From CAWVWD01 sp965662365 (GTDB lineage Bacteria; Bacteroidota; Bacteroidia; Chitinophagales; Saprospiraceae): a stretch of 64,000 bases of DNA. Both the position numbers and the translations under genes were made by a program. Of this stretch, positions 8,868-18,243 are shown piece by piece. Where the stretch lies: contig CBFIHR010000005.1 in NCBI GenBank assembly GCA_965662365.1, positions 46,026-110,025 of the forward strand. Direction: 5' to 3'. Positions within the stretch are counted from its first letter, which is position 1, and every line of letters starts with the position of its first letter. The notes under the pieces are model-generated. The model was not told the origin of the DNA, ran no database searches, and saw only the letters and a list, made by a program, of their open reading frames with translations.

Positions 8868-11387
8868 ATGATGACACAACGATTTTTTAAACAAATCTTT
8901 ATAGCAATTTTATCTCTAAGCGTTACAGTTGTCGGCTTACAGGGACAAGAGTTGAAAAGTACAACTGACTTTTTAGGGTATAATTTGGGAGATAGGTTCA
9001 CTTTTCATCATCGAGCAATAGACTACTTTGAGCATGTTGCTGCCAACTCTGACAAAGTACAATTACAAACTTACGGACAGACTTCGGAAGGTCGCCCGTT
9101 GGTGATTGCTATTATCTCAGCCGAGAAAAATATCGTACAGATCGAGGCACACCAAAAAGCGAATTTAGAGGGGATTAACGGGAAAGAAAAATCTGCTGAA
9201 CAACTGCCAATAATTTGGTTAAGCTATAATGTTCATGGTGACGAGGCTGCAGCAACGGAAGCTGCTTTAGCCACCTTAGAAACCTTAGTGAGTGAAGATA
9301 AAAAAGTGAAAAAGTGGTTAGAAGAGGTCATTATTATCATAGATCCATGTATCAATCCTGATGGTCATGACCGCTATGCGATGTGGATAAATCAAGTCGC
9401 TAATTTTCCTTCGAATCCTGATATTGCTGCTTTGGAACATCATCAACCTTGGCCTGGTGGACGATTCAATCACTATTTGTTTGATTTGAATCGGGACTGG
9501 GCGTGGCAAGTACAACACGAAAGCCGGATTCGTGTCAAATTATATCAGGAATGGATGCCGCATGTTCATGTTGATTTCCATGAAATGGGACATCAATCGT
9601 CTTATTTTTTCGCACCTGCGGCAGAGCCGATGCACGATATTATCACCGATTGGCAGCGAGAGTTTCAAGTGCATGTCGGTCGTGGGAATGCGAGTTATTT
9701 TGACGATAAAGGTTGGTTTTATTACACGAAAGAAATTTATGATTTGTTGTATCCGAGTTATGGCGATACTTGGCCAATTTTTAATGGTGCAATTGGTTTC
9801 ACTTATGAACAGGGTGGTTCGGGGCGTGCAGGTATTGCCGTCGAGCAGGAAACTGGTCAGATTCTCACATTAGCACAACGCCTCGAACATCATAAAACAA
9901 CAGGGCTTTCGACGATAGAAACAGCTTATAATTTTAGAAAAAAACTTTTAGATGAGTTCAACAACTATTTTGCGGAAGCAAGAGAAAATCCGAAGGGAGA
10001 ATTTAAAACGTATATTGTCAAAAATACGGACAAGGAGAAAATTCTTGCTTTGAGAGAATTACTGGATAGACAGAAAATTTTCTATACTTATCCATTAAAA
10101 GGTGGAGCAAAATATGTAGGTTTTGATTATTTTTCGAAGGAAAATTCAACTTTTGAGTTATCTGAGTATGACTTGGTAATTCCGGCTAAACAGACGCAAT
10201 CTAATTTGTTGAAAGTTTTGTTTGAGCCAGAAACAAAATTACAAGATTCGTTGACGTATGATTTGACGGCTTGGGCATTACCGTATGTTTATGGTTTACA
10301 GACGTTTGGAATGGAGGAAGAGTTGGAGGTGAGTTCGACGGCTCTTGTAGAAAAAGCTAATTATTCGGTGGATAAAGATATGTTTGCTTACATTGCCCCT
10401 TGGAAGAGTTTGAAAGATATTCAGTTTCTGAGTGCTGCAATTAATGCGGGTCTGAAAGTGCGATACTTGAGTAAACCGACGACTATCGAAGGAAAGTTTT
10501 TTGAAAGAGGTTCTATTATTTTGGCGAAAGCCGATAATACAGATGGCGATTTTATTGAGACAATCGAAGCGGTCAAGAAAGCTAATAATTATCATGCTGG
10601 CGGGACAGTACAAACTGGAATGGTGGATTTAGGAAGTGATTTTGGGGCGAGTTCTGTCCAGTACATTAAGCCGCCAAAAGTAGCATTGTTGGGCGGCTCA
10701 GGCGTGTCACCGACTGCATTTGGGGAGGTTTGGCACTACATGGAGCAGACGATACATTATCCAGTTTCCATTATTCATACGGAGTATTTAACGCAAGTTG
10801 ATTTGTCGGATTATGATGTCTTGATTTTGGTTAATGGTAGTTATGGCGGTCTGCGAGTGAGTGGCAAAATTATGTCTTTTGTTCGCAAGGGTGGTAAGGT
10901 GATTAGCTTAGGTAACTCTAATCAAATCTTCGCTTATGAACCCGAAACGCAACTGGGAAAAGCCATCACTGCCGAACGAAATCGAGAGGATTTTGGCTTT
11001 AATCCGACTGGTTTAAAACGCTATGAAGACCGTGAAAGAGAAGGAATTTCTAATACGGTTGCCGGCTCAATTTATAAGATTTATCTGGATAATACGCACC
11101 CGTTGGCGTATGGTTATGATACGACAATGTATATTATTAAACAAAATCGCTACGTTTATCCGTTGTTGCGTAGCAATAGCTGGAATGTTGGCATGTTTAA
11201 AGCAGATAGTCATGTCTCGGGTTTTGTTGGTGCGAATTTGAAGCCGAAAATTCCGCAAACGATGGCGTTTGGTGTCGAGCGATTAGGGCGAGGCGATATT
11301 GTATATATGTGCGATTCTCCTATTTTTAGAGGTTTTTGGTATAGTGGAAATTTGCTTTTGGCGAATGCGATCTTTTTTGTGGATTGA
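8868..11387 (+). CDS. Secreted M14 family zinc carboxypeptidase
   Basis: The 839-residue protein begins with a signal peptide (about residues 1-27, ending GLQGQ). The M14 catalytic domain spans about residues 45-360. Visible zinc-site residues are His123 and Glu126 in NVHGDE and a later His in VDFHEMG. NPDGHDRY and FDLNRDW are typical family motifs, and the catalytic Glu is in FTYEQGG. The C-terminal half (about 600-839) looks like the glutamine-amidotransferase-like domain that often follows M14 domains in Bacteroidota. It probably hydrolyses peptides outside the cytoplasmic membrane. It stands alone with a long upstream gap; no T9SS C-terminal sorting domain is recognised. Confidence 0.92.
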   Translation: MMTQRFFKQIFIAILSLSVTVVGLQGQELKSTTDFLGYNLGDRFTFHHRAIDYFEHVAANSDKVQLQTYGQTSEGRPLVIAIISAEKNIVQIEAHQKANLEGINGKEKSAEQLPIIWLSYNVHGDEAAATEAALATLETLVSEDKKVKKWLEEVIIIIDPCINPDGHDRYAMWINQVANFPSNPDIAALEHHQPWPGGRFNHYLFDLNRDWAWQVQHESRIRVKLYQEWMPHVHVDFHEMGHQSSYFFAPAAEPMHDIITDWQREFQVHVGRGNASYFDDKGWFYYTKEIYDLLYPSYGDTWPIFNGAIGFTYEQGGSGRAGIAVEQETGQILTLAQRLEHHKTTGLSTIETAYNFRKKLLDEFNNYFAEARENPKGEFKTYIVKNTDKEKILALRELLDRQKIFYTYPLKGGAKYVGFDYFSKENSTFELSEYDLVIPAKQTQSNLLKVLFEPETKLQDSLTYDLTAWALPYVYGLQTFGMEEELEVSSTALVEKANYSVDKDMFAYIAPWKSLKDIQFLSAAINAGLKVRYLSKPTTIEGKFFERGSIILAKADNTDGDFIETIEAVKKANNYHAGGTVQTGMVDLGSDFGASSVQYIKPPKVALLGGSGVSPTAFGEVWHYMEQTIHYPVSIIHTEYLTQVDLSDYDVLILVNGSYGGLRVSGKIMSFVRKGGKVISLGNSNQIFAYEPETQLGKAITAERNREDFGFNPTGLKRYEDREREGISNTVAGSIYKIYLDNTHPLAYGYDTTMYIIKQNRYVYPLLRSNSWNVGMFKADSHVSGFVGANLKPKIPQTMAFGVERLGRGDIVYMCDSPIFRGFWYSGNLLLANAIFFVD

Positions 11388-11486
11388 GGATTCGGATGCC
11401 GCTGATTTAAGACGGAGGAAGAATTTAAAAGGTGAATATTGTGGTTATGGTTTGGCGAATGTTTTAGAACCTATAAAATGGTTTTT

Positions 11487-11732
11487 ATGAAAATTTCAAT
11501 TCAAATAATCTTAATTCTCTTGATAATCACCGCTTGTCAAAGACCTATCAATTTAAAAATTAAAGAAATAACAGCAACGGCGACTGTCGCTAATTACCGA
11601 GGTTTCGGAACGATGACTTCTGCAAAGATTCATTTAGACAATAAAGAAGTTTTAGCAATTGAAAATATTGCGATTACTGGATTCGATGAAAACGGTAACA
11701 CTCAATCATTTCCTTATCAATTTGATTTTTAA
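11487..11732 (+). CDS. Small hypothetical lipoprotein
   Basis: Starting at the ATG at 11487 the product has 81 residues. It has a lipoprotein signal peptide whose lipobox (IITAC) places the lipidated cysteine near residue 17. The mature part is about 65 residues of beta-rich sequence with no recognised domain; late embryogenesis abundant (LEA)-like lipoproteins start in a similar way, which is only a guess. An earlier ATG at 11478 would add three residues. It lies about 100 bp after the M14 peptidase and may be cotranscribed with it. Confidence 0.65.
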   Translation: MKISIQIILILLIITACQRPINLKIKEITATATVANYRGFGTMTSAKIHLDNKEVLAIENIAITGFDENGNTQSFPYQFDF

Positions 11733-11760
11733 TCAAGTGAAGTACTCTATTGCTCAGGAG

Positions 11761-11847
11761 ATGCTGAAAAAAGTTCAGCATGCCGAAAAAACTGTGAGAA
11801 AAAACGCTGGAAGCGTTCAACATGAGTAGCCGTAGGTCAACCTACGG
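11761..11847. repeat. Three consecutive perfect hairpins (REP-like element)
   Basis: Three short perfect inverted repeats follow each other. They are ATGCTGAA/TTCAGCAT (11761-11781), AACGCT/AGCGTT (11803-11817) and CCGTAGGT/ACCTACGG (11830-11847, 2-nt loop). The arrangement and GC content differ from the AT-rich background and resemble a REP-type or small miniature element. No transposase or RAYT gene is in the window. Confidence 0.6.
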
Positions 11848-11898
11848 AGTATAGAAAAAAATCCGTTCAATCGGTCTTTCCATCAATTCCAAATTTCC

Positions 11899-11906
11899 TA
11901 TCTTTG
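11899..11906 (+). promoter_or_regulatory. -7 promoter element of valS
   Basis: TATCTTTG is an exact match to the Bacteroidota consensus TAnnTTTG. It lies 126 nt before the valS ATG and implies a leader of roughly 120 nt with small hairpins. A TTTC about 20 nt upstream is a weak -33 candidate. Confidence 0.55.
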
Positions 11907-12032
11907 CGAACTTTAAAATCATCAATCAAGTTAGAAAAATCATAAATGATAATGGGCAATAATTTTTCATTATCAATTTTCCCCGAGAAATCGGGATTTC
12001 GTTAATACTCAACAATTATAAATTAAATAAAA

Positions 12033-14678
12033 ATGAGTTTATCAACACGTTACAGCCCGACAGAAACCGAGGCGAAATGGTACGAGCATTGGATGGAAAA
12101 GGACTATTTTAGTTCAAAAGTGGATACGGAAAAAGAACCGTTTACTGTCGTCATTCCGCCGCCGAATGTCACTGGTGTCTTGCACATGGGACACATGCTG
12201 AACAATACGATTCAAGATGTTTTGATTCGTAAGGCTCGTTTGGAAGGTAAAAATGCGTGTTGGGTGCCTGGAACGGATCATGCGTCGATTGCGACAGAAG
12301 CGAAGGTTGTGAAAATGTTGCGGGAACGTGGGATTAAGAAGTCGGATTTGACTCGGGACGAGTTTATGAAATATGCCTGGGAATGGAAAGAGGAATATGG
12401 CGGCATTATTTTGAAACAGTTGCGAAAGTTGGGGGCTTCTTGTGATTGGAAACGCACACGTTTCACAATGGAACCGAAATTATCGGATGCGGTTTTGGAC
12501 GCTTTCGTTCATTTGTACGAAAAAGGACATATTTATCGTGGTTTGAGAATGATAAATTGGGATCCGGAAGCTCAAACAGTTTTGTCAAATGAGGAAGTAA
12601 TTTATAAAGATGTGACTTCAAAATTGTATCACGTTCGATACAAAATCGAAGGTACAGAAGATGAATACGTAACAATTGCAACAGTTCGACCAGAAACGAT
12701 TTTGGGCGATTCGGCGATTGCCGTAAATCCTAAAGATGAGCGTTTTACGCATTTGCACGGCAAGCGTGCGATTGTGCCGATGGCGAATCGTTCGATTCCG
12801 ATTATTGCGGATAGATATGTTGATGTGGAGTTTGGAACTGGTTGTTTGAAAATCACGCCAGCACACGACCCGAACGATTATGAAATTGGTCAAACGCATG
12901 GTTTAGAAACAATTGATATTTTGAATCCAAATGGTACAATGAGTGAAGCGGCTGGTTTTTACGTTGGTGAAGATCGTTTTAAGGCTCGTAAGTTGATTGT
13001 CAAGGATTTAGAGGAAATTGGTGCTTTGGTGAAAATCGAAGATTATAAAAATAAAGTGGGTCATTCGGAGCGTACAAATGCAGTGATTGAACCTCGTTTG
13101 TCGTTGCAATGGTACGTCAATATGGAGGAATTGGTGAAACCTGCGATTAAAGCGGTGGAAACTGATGAAGTGGCATTTTTGCCGCCGAAGTTCAAAAATA
13201 CGTACAATCACTGGATGAACAACATCAAAAACTGGTGTATTTCTCGACAATTATGGTGGGGACAACGGATTCCTGCGTTTTATGTTGGTGAAGAAGTTTT
13301 TGTTGCAAAAACGGCTGACGAAGCATTGGCAAAAGCCAAAGAAAAATTAAATAATCCAAACTTAACGGTGGAGGATTTGCGTCAAGATGATGATGTTTTA
13401 GATACTTGGTTTTCTTCTTGGCTGTGGCCAATTTCAGTTTTCGACGGTTTCGAAACTCGTGAAGAATTGGATTATTATTATCCGACTTCGGTTTTGGTGA
13501 CTGGCTGGGATATTATCTTTTTGTGGGTGGCGAGAATGATTATCGCTGGTTATGAGTTTGAGGGTAAACGCCCGTTTGAGCAAGTTTACTTTACGGGTAT
13601 GGTTCGTGATAAACAACGCCGCAAGATGAGTAAATCTCTCGGAAACTCGCCTGATGCGTTGAAGTTGATTGAGGAATTTGGTGCGGATGGCGTTCGTTTT
13701 GGAATGTTGTCTTCGGCTGCGGCTGGCAATGATTTGTTGTTTGATGAGAAATTGTGTGAGCAAGGTTTGGCGTTTTCTAATAAAATGTGGAATGCGTTAC
13801 GTTTAATTAAATCTTGGGAAGTTGTCGAGGAAAATCCGAACAAAGATTCTCAAAAACTAAACGATTTATCAATCGCTTGGATGCAGACGAAATTGCAAAA
13901 GGAATTAGCAATTTTAGAAGAAAATATTCAGAATTTCCGCTTGTCAGAAGGCTTGATGAACTTGCGTAATTTTATCTGGAATGAGTTCTGTTCTTGGTAT
14001 TTGGAAATGGTAAAACCTGTTTATGGTGAACCGATTGACCGCAAAACACTCGACGCAACGATTAATTTATACGAACAAATGATGACAGCTTTACATCCGT
14101 TTATGCCGTTCACGACGGAGGAAATTTGGCATCAATTGAAAGAGCGTCAAGAAGGCGAAGATTGTATCGTTTCGACTTGGAAAACTGGTGGCGAATTTGA
14201 TGCGGCTTTATTAAAAGAGGTCGAGTTTGCACAGTCGATTGTTTCTAATATTAGAGATATTCGTAAGAAAAATCAATTGAAAGATAGAGAACCGTTGACG
14301 GCATTTATTCAAACATCGAGCGAAGCTGCGTCGATTTTGAAAAATGATAATATTTATCCTTTATTAATGCGTTTGGGATATTTAGAATCTATCGAAGTAA
14401 CGGAGAATGAGCCAGAATCTACGGTTTCGTTCGTGACTGGTGCGGAAAAATTCTACATTAAAATTGAAAAAGAAATCGATGTAGAGGCAGAACGAGAACG
14501 TTTAACCACAGAATTAGAGCGGGCGAAAAAGTTTCTGATTGGTGTAACCAAAAAGTTAGGAAACGAACGTTTTGTGAATAATGCGCCAGAAGCGGTTGTT
14601 GCGAAAGAAAAGCAAAAACTGGCTGACGGTGAGGCAAGAGTGAAATCGTTGGAAGAGAGTCTGGCGAAGTTAGGTTAA
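12033..14678 (+). CDS. valS: Valyl-tRNA synthetase
   Basis: This 881-residue class I synthetase charges tRNA-Val. The HIGH motif appears as GVLHMGHMLN near residue 47 and the KMSKS motif is intact (RRKMSKSLGNSPDAL, near residue 530). A CP1 editing domain lies between them (TVRPETILGDSAIAV, HDPNDYEIG). The anticodon-binding helical domain follows, and the last 65 residues form the ValRS coiled-coil arm (ERERLTTELERAKKF). Length and order are as expected. It is monocistronic, flanked by an upstream promoter and a downstream bidirectional terminator. Confidence 0.97.
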   Translation: MSLSTRYSPTETEAKWYEHWMEKDYFSSKVDTEKEPFTVVIPPPNVTGVLHMGHMLNNTIQDVLIRKARLEGKNACWVPGTDHASIATEAKVVKMLRERGIKKSDLTRDEFMKYAWEWKEEYGGIILKQLRKLGASCDWKRTRFTMEPKLSDAVLDAFVHLYEKGHIYRGLRMINWDPEAQTVLSNEEVIYKDVTSKLYHVRYKIEGTEDEYVTIATVRPETILGDSAIAVNPKDERFTHLHGKRAIVPMANRSIPIIADRYVDVEFGTGCLKITPAHDPNDYEIGQTHGLETIDILNPNGTMSEAAGFYVGEDRFKARKLIVKDLEEIGALVKIEDYKNKVGHSERTNAVIEPRLSLQWYVNMEELVKPAIKAVETDEVAFLPPKFKNTYNHWMNNIKNWCISRQLWWGQRIPAFYVGEEVFVAKTADEALAKAKEKLNNPNLTVEDLRQDDDVLDTWFSSWLWPISVFDGFETREELDYYYPTSVLVTGWDIIFLWVARMIIAGYEFEGKRPFEQVYFTGMVRDKQRRKMSKSLGNSPDALKLIEEFGADGVRFGMLSSAAAGNDLLFDEKLCEQGLAFSNKMWNALRLIKSWEVVEENPNKDSQKLNDLSIAWMQTKLQKELAILEENIQNFRLSEGLMNLRNFIWNEFCSWYLEMVKPVYGEPIDRKTLDATINLYEQMMTALHPFMPFTTEEIWHQLKERQEGEDCIVSTWKTGGEFDAALLKEVEFAQSIVSNIRDIRKKNQLKDREPLTAFIQTSSEAASILKNDNIYPLLMRLGYLESIEVTENEPESTVSFVTGAEKFYIKIEKEIDVEAERERLTTELERAKKFLIGVTKKLGNERFVNNAPEAVVAKEKQKLADGEARVKSLEESLAKLG

Positions 14679-14687
14679 TATTAGTTC

Positions 14688-14724
14688 AAGGGGTCGAATG
14701 CTTTCAAAGCAACCGACCCCTTTT
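14688..14724. terminator. Bidirectional terminator between valS and the binding-protein gene
   Basis: The arms AAGGGGTCG (14688-14696) and CGACCCCTT (14714-14722) pair perfectly, with a smaller GCTTT/AAAGC pairing inside the loop and T-runs on either side. The two flanking genes converge on it. Confidence 0.8.
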
Positions 14725-14754
14725 GATAAAAAGTTTGATAAAAAGGAAAATTAC

Positions 14755-15618
14755 TTACCGCCGTTTCCAAACCAAAGATGGAATTGTTTCTGTCTTGCTG
14801 ATAATATCCGCCATTTTTAGAGAATAGACCACACTTCTCAACATTTTATTACTTACCCATCCATGAATCGCCCACTCAGTTTGATGATACCAACGTTTGA
14901 CATCTTTTAGTTTTTGTCCGTAGCGTTCGCTGACTAAGTTGATAACATCTTCATTTTGCATAAATTTATCGTTCGAGTCATGAATTGTACGTAGTAAGCG
15001 AATCAGATTATTGGGTTGTTTTTTGATAATTCTATTCGAAGCAGCAACCACAAAACAAGGCCAAGGCGTGTAGTATTCACCGATTCGTCTTAATTGACCA
15101 GAATCGACATAAGGTTTTGTCGTATATTTTTCCCAATAAAAAACATCTGTCTCCTGTTTTTTTAGGCTTTCTAATGCACCGTCTAAATTCTTAATAACTT
15201 TAAATTGTGCTGTGTCAATATTTTTTTCTTTTGAGTTTGCATCGACAATTGCCATCAAATGCGAACCTGAACCCAAACGACTAATTGCATAGTTTTTATC
15301 AAAAATATGTTGGTAATTATCCAATGGGTTGTCGGCAGCCGTATGAACGCCCCAGCACAATGGCGAAATCACATAGTTACTAATTATCTTGCTCGGGTTT
15401 CCTTTTATAATCGAATTGACAATACCTTCGGTCAATAAGATACAGACATCCACCTCGTCGTTTTCTAAGGCTTGTGTCATTTGGCCAGTTCCACCTTTGA
15501 AGGTAATCCACTCTACATCAACGCCTCGTGACGCAAAATCTCCGTTTTCTATCGCTAAATGAATCGGTAGATTAAAATGTTCGGGAACTCCGCCGATTCT
15601 GATTTTATTACTTTTCAT
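14755..15618 (-). CDS. Orphan solute-binding-like protein without signal peptide (Ca3427/NMT1-like)
   Basis: The 287-residue protein has the fold signature of periplasmic type 2 binding proteins of the nitrate/taurine/NMT1 class. It starts with IRIGGVPEHFNLP and then GDFASRGVDVEWITFKGG, followed by a domain closing with VVAASNRIIKKQP. It resembles the Ca3427-like subgroup. No signal peptide or lipobox precedes the domain, and no ABC permease or ATPase is nearby, so it is probably cytoplasmic. A sensor or enzyme role is possible but unproven. The ATG at 15618 immediately precedes the domain. Confidence 0.75.
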   Translation of the reverse strand: MKSNKIRIGGVPEHFNLPIHLAIENGDFASRGVDVEWITFKGGTGQMTQALENDEVDVCILLTEGIVNSIIKGNPSKIISNYVISPLCWGVHTAADNPLDNYQHIFDKNYAISRLGSGSHLMAIVDANSKEKNIDTAQFKVIKNLDGALESLKKQETDVFYWEKYTTKPYVDSGQLRRIGEYYTPWPCFVVAASNRIIKKQPNNLIRLLRTIHDSNDKFMQNEDVINLVSERYGQKLKDVKRWYHQTEWAIHGWVSNKMLRSVVYSLKMADIISKTETIPSLVWKRR

Positions 15619-15623
15619 GTTAA

Positions 15624-15631
15624 CAAATATA
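15624..15631 (-). promoter_or_regulatory. Candidate -7 element abutting the binding-protein start
   Basis: On the minus strand this reads TATATTTG, a consensus match only about 5 nt before the ATG. If used, transcription would begin at or within the first codons, giving a leaderless mRNA. Confidence 0.35.
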
Positions 15632-15787
15632 AGAGAATATATTAATTTTAGGTTGAGATTAGTGCGTAGGAATATAAATTAAATAAAGGTTCTATTCTAT
15701 TTTAAAGATTGGCTCTTATTCTGAAATAATTCCGCCTATTTTAAACCCAAAATTTCGTTAATTTGTAGTAACAAAAGTGAATTGCAA

Positions 15788-15897
15788 GTTGCGTGTTACG
15801 AGTTTATTTGATTGCTTATCTCAAAATTTTGAGAAACGAAGGAGCGATTTTACACCATAAATAGGTGTATTTAAAGCCGCAACTCGTAACTCGCCAC
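15788..15897. repeat. Nested palindrome (GTTACGAG-word type) upstream of uvrC
   Basis: The left arm at 15788-15804 and right arm at 15881-15897 match as an inverted repeat at 14 of 17 positions, built from the word TTACGAGTT. A second inverted repeat, TACACC with GGTGTA (about 15851-15869), is nested inside. The right arm ends just before the preferred uvrC start. Confidence 0.7.
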
Positions 15898-15912
15898 ACG
15901 AAAAAAAAAATT

Positions 15913-17715
15913 TTGACGGATAAAGATTATCAACAAGTGATGCCTACCTGGCCGGAGGACCCTGGGATTTATAAATTTATAGATGCCAAAGAAACGATTT
16001 TATATGTCGGTAAGGCGAAGAATTTGAAGAAGCGATTGATGTCGTATTTTGGCAATCGTAAGGATAGGCGACAAAAGACGAAAGCCCTGGTGCGTAATGC
16101 GCATCATGTAGAATATACGATAGTCGAAACGGAACAAGACGCTTTATTATTAGAATCAACGCTGATCAAACGCTATCAACCTCGCTACAACGTGCAGCTA
16201 AAAGATGGCAAATCGTATCCGTATATTTGTATCAAAAATGAGCGATTTCCACGAGTTTTTGTGACCAGAAAAGTCTTTCGGGACGGCTCGGATTATTTTG
16301 GTCCTTATCCATCTAAAAAGCGAGTTTATGCGATTATGGATTTGATTAAAAACCTGTTTCCACTCCGGACTTGTACCTATAATTTGTCGGAAGACAATAT
16401 CAATAAAGGCAAATTTAAAGTCTGTTTAGAATATCATATCAAGAACTGCAAAGGCCCTTGTGCGAACTTAGAAAGTGAACAAACCTACAATCGTAAAATC
16501 AAGGAAATCAAGAACTTACTTAAAGGAAATTTTGCATCGGTCAAGGGGTTGTTGAAGGAAGAAATGCAGGCTTTCGCCGAAAATTTAGACTTCGAAAAAG
16601 CTCAAGAACACAAGATAAAACTTGATGCCTTAGAAGATTATCAAGGCAGGTCAACGGTTGTTAATCCTAAGATTCGTGATGTTGATGTTTTTTCAATTGA
16701 AACAGACGAAAAACAGGCTTTTGTGAATTACCTGAAAGTCGTCAATGGTGCGATTATCAATACCTACACCTTGGAAATGACGCAAAATTTAGATGATGAG
16801 AAAAAGGATTTATTAGAGTTTGCGATACAAACTTTACGGGAAAAATTCAATTCCATCGCTCCAGAGATTTTAGTGCCGTTTGACGTGGATTTTCCTGATG
16901 CAAAAGTGGAAGTCGTTGTACCAAAAATCGGTGATAAGAAGAATCTGGTCGATTTGTCTTTAAAAAATGTGACCTATTTCAAATTACAAAAACAAAAACA
17001 AGAACTCGCCAAATTGGGCAAACAAAAATCGACCGAGCGAATTTTATTGACCATGAAAAAAGACCTGCAAATGAGCGAATTACCTCGACATATTGAGTGT
17101 TTTGATAACTCGAATATTCAAGGTTCTTATCCGACTTCATCTTGTGTGGTTTTTCGAGATACGAAACCTTCTAAAAAAGAATATCGGCATTTCCATGTCA
17201 AAACGGTGGTTGGTCCAAATGATTTTGCATCAATGGAAGAGGTCGTTTTTCGTCGCTATAAACGTATGCTGGCAGAGGGCAAGTCCTTGCCAAATCTGAT
17301 TGTTATTGATGGTGGAAAAGGGCAGTTGAGTTCAGCCGTAAAAAGCCTAAAAGTATTGGGAATTTTGGAACAAGTGACCATTATCGGCATCGCTAAAAAG
17401 TTGGAAGAGTTGTTTTATCCGAATGATCCGATTCCGTTGTATTTGAATAAGCGTTCGGAAACCTTGAAAGTGATTCAGCAAGCTCGTGACGAAGCACACC
17501 GTTTTGCAATTACCTTTCACCGTCAATTGCGTTCTAAGGATTTTATTCAAACAGAACTCACCAAAATTCAAGGTATTGGTGAAAAAACAGCGGATAAGTT
17601 ACTGACACATTTCGGCTCGACCGAAAAGGTAAAAACAGCCCTGTTTAGCGAGTTGCAGGAAGTCGTTGGTAAATCGGCAGCGACTAAAGTGATGGATTAT
17701 TTTAAGGAGAAGTAA
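15913..17715 (+). CDS. uvrC: Excinuclease ABC subunit C
   Basis: UvrC makes both incisions in nucleotide excision repair with UvrA and UvrB. The GIY-YIG nuclease domain is at the N-terminus (PGIYKF, ILYVGKAKNLKKRL). It is followed by a Cys cluster (CLEYHIKNCKGPC), a UVR motif (about residues 205-235), the RNase H-like nuclease domain (IECFDNSNIQGS, VIDGGKGQL) and a C-terminal helix-hairpin-helix pair (GIGEKTADKLL). I prefer the TTG start at 15913, giving 600 residues. The GTG at 15865 would make the N-terminus translate the intergenic palindrome. The ATG at 15940 is a third option. Confidence 0.93.
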   Translation: MTDKDYQQVMPTWPEDPGIYKFIDAKETILYVGKAKNLKKRLMSYFGNRKDRRQKTKALVRNAHHVEYTIVETEQDALLLESTLIKRYQPRYNVQLKDGKSYPYICIKNERFPRVFVTRKVFRDGSDYFGPYPSKKRVYAIMDLIKNLFPLRTCTYNLSEDNINKGKFKVCLEYHIKNCKGPCANLESEQTYNRKIKEIKNLLKGNFASVKGLLKEEMQAFAENLDFEKAQEHKIKLDALEDYQGRSTVVNPKIRDVDVFSIETDEKQAFVNYLKVVNGAIINTYTLEMTQNLDDEKKDLLEFAIQTLREKFNSIAPEILVPFDVDFPDAKVEVVVPKIGDKKNLVDLSLKNVTYFKLQKQKQELAKLGKQKSTERILLTMKKDLQMSELPRHIECFDNSNIQGSYPTSSCVVFRDTKPSKKEYRHFHVKTVVGPNDFASMEEVVFRRYKRMLAEGKSLPNLIVIDGGKGQLSSAVKSLKVLGILEQVTIIGIAKKLEELFYPNDPIPLYLNKRSETLKVIQQARDEAHRFAITFHRQLRSKDFIQTELTKIQGIGEKTADKLLTHFGSTEKVKTALFSELQEVVGKSAATKVMDYFKEK

Positions 17716-17857
17716 ACACTTGAATTGTTTTACGGCTCTTTTTACTGTTTTTTTGTAGATGAATTTAGAAACCCCTAACTTCGCAGCGTAGAATGCAACA
17801 TAGCATAAGAACGAAATGGCACAGCATTACTGCTGTTCAATCAAAATCTAAAACATC

Positions 17858-18148
17858 ATGATAGAAAAGATAAAAACCTATATCTTAGTTCAGCACAAAG
17901 TCAGTGACCTTGCCAAATGGAAAAAAATATTCGAACGAAATGATCCTCGCTGGGAAACTGCAGGAATGCGTCTGATGCACTTGTTTCATTCGGCTGATGA
18001 TGAAAACGAAGTCACCATGATTTTTGAGGTTGACGATATTATTATGATGCAAATTCATTTGAGTAGTGGCGCTGTGATGTCCAGAATGGTGGACGCAGGA
18101 TTGATTGTCGGTGAGGTGAAATTTGATATTTTGGAGAAGATAAAATAG
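17858..18148 (+). CDS. Small conserved-looking protein, probable dimeric alpha/beta barrel
   Basis: The 96-residue product (KTYILVQHKVSDLAKWKKIF, later VTMIFEVDD) has the beta-alpha-beta pattern of small ferredoxin-like dimeric barrels such as ABM- or cyclase-type proteins. This is inference from strand pattern; I recognise no specific family. It has no signal peptide or membrane segment. Codon use is like its neighbours. It lies 140 bp after uvrC and converges with the WD40 gene. Confidence 0.65.
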   Translation: MIEKIKTYILVQHKVSDLAKWKKIFERNDPRWETAGMRLMHLFHSADDENEVTMIFEVDDIIMMQIHLSSGAVMSRMVDAGLIVGEVKFDILEKIK

Positions 18149-18180
18149 GGCGATTTTATTCTACGATAGTTGATAGTTTT

Positions 18181-18213
18181 AAGTTTACTAAACTTTCAAA
18201 GTTTAGTAAACTT
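18181..18213. repeat. Perfect 15-bp inverted repeat between convergent genes
   Basis: The arms at 18181-18195 and 18199-18213 are exact reverse complements with a 3-nt loop. The word GTTTACTAAAC is itself near-palindromic. It lies 33 bp after the small protein gene and 31 bp before the WD40 gene end. It may act as a terminator for both, although no long T-run follows. Confidence 0.7.
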
Positions 18214-18243
18214 AAACTTTACCAATTCTACCAACTTTAGCAC

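Larger units (their letters stand above)
11733..12032. other. Gap upstream of valS with hairpins and promoter
   Basis: This gap of 300 bp contains a three-hairpin element (11761-11847) and a TATCTTTG promoter (11899-11906). In the leader there are two further small inverted repeats: TGATAATG/CATTATCA at 11947-11975 and CCCGA/TCGGG at 11982-11995. No gene is seen. Confidence 0.6.

Noticed and set aside
12278..13843. Several long antisense frames across valS
   Set aside because: These are shadow frames of a conserved synthetase gene, with Arg/His/Ser-rich composition typical of antisense translation.
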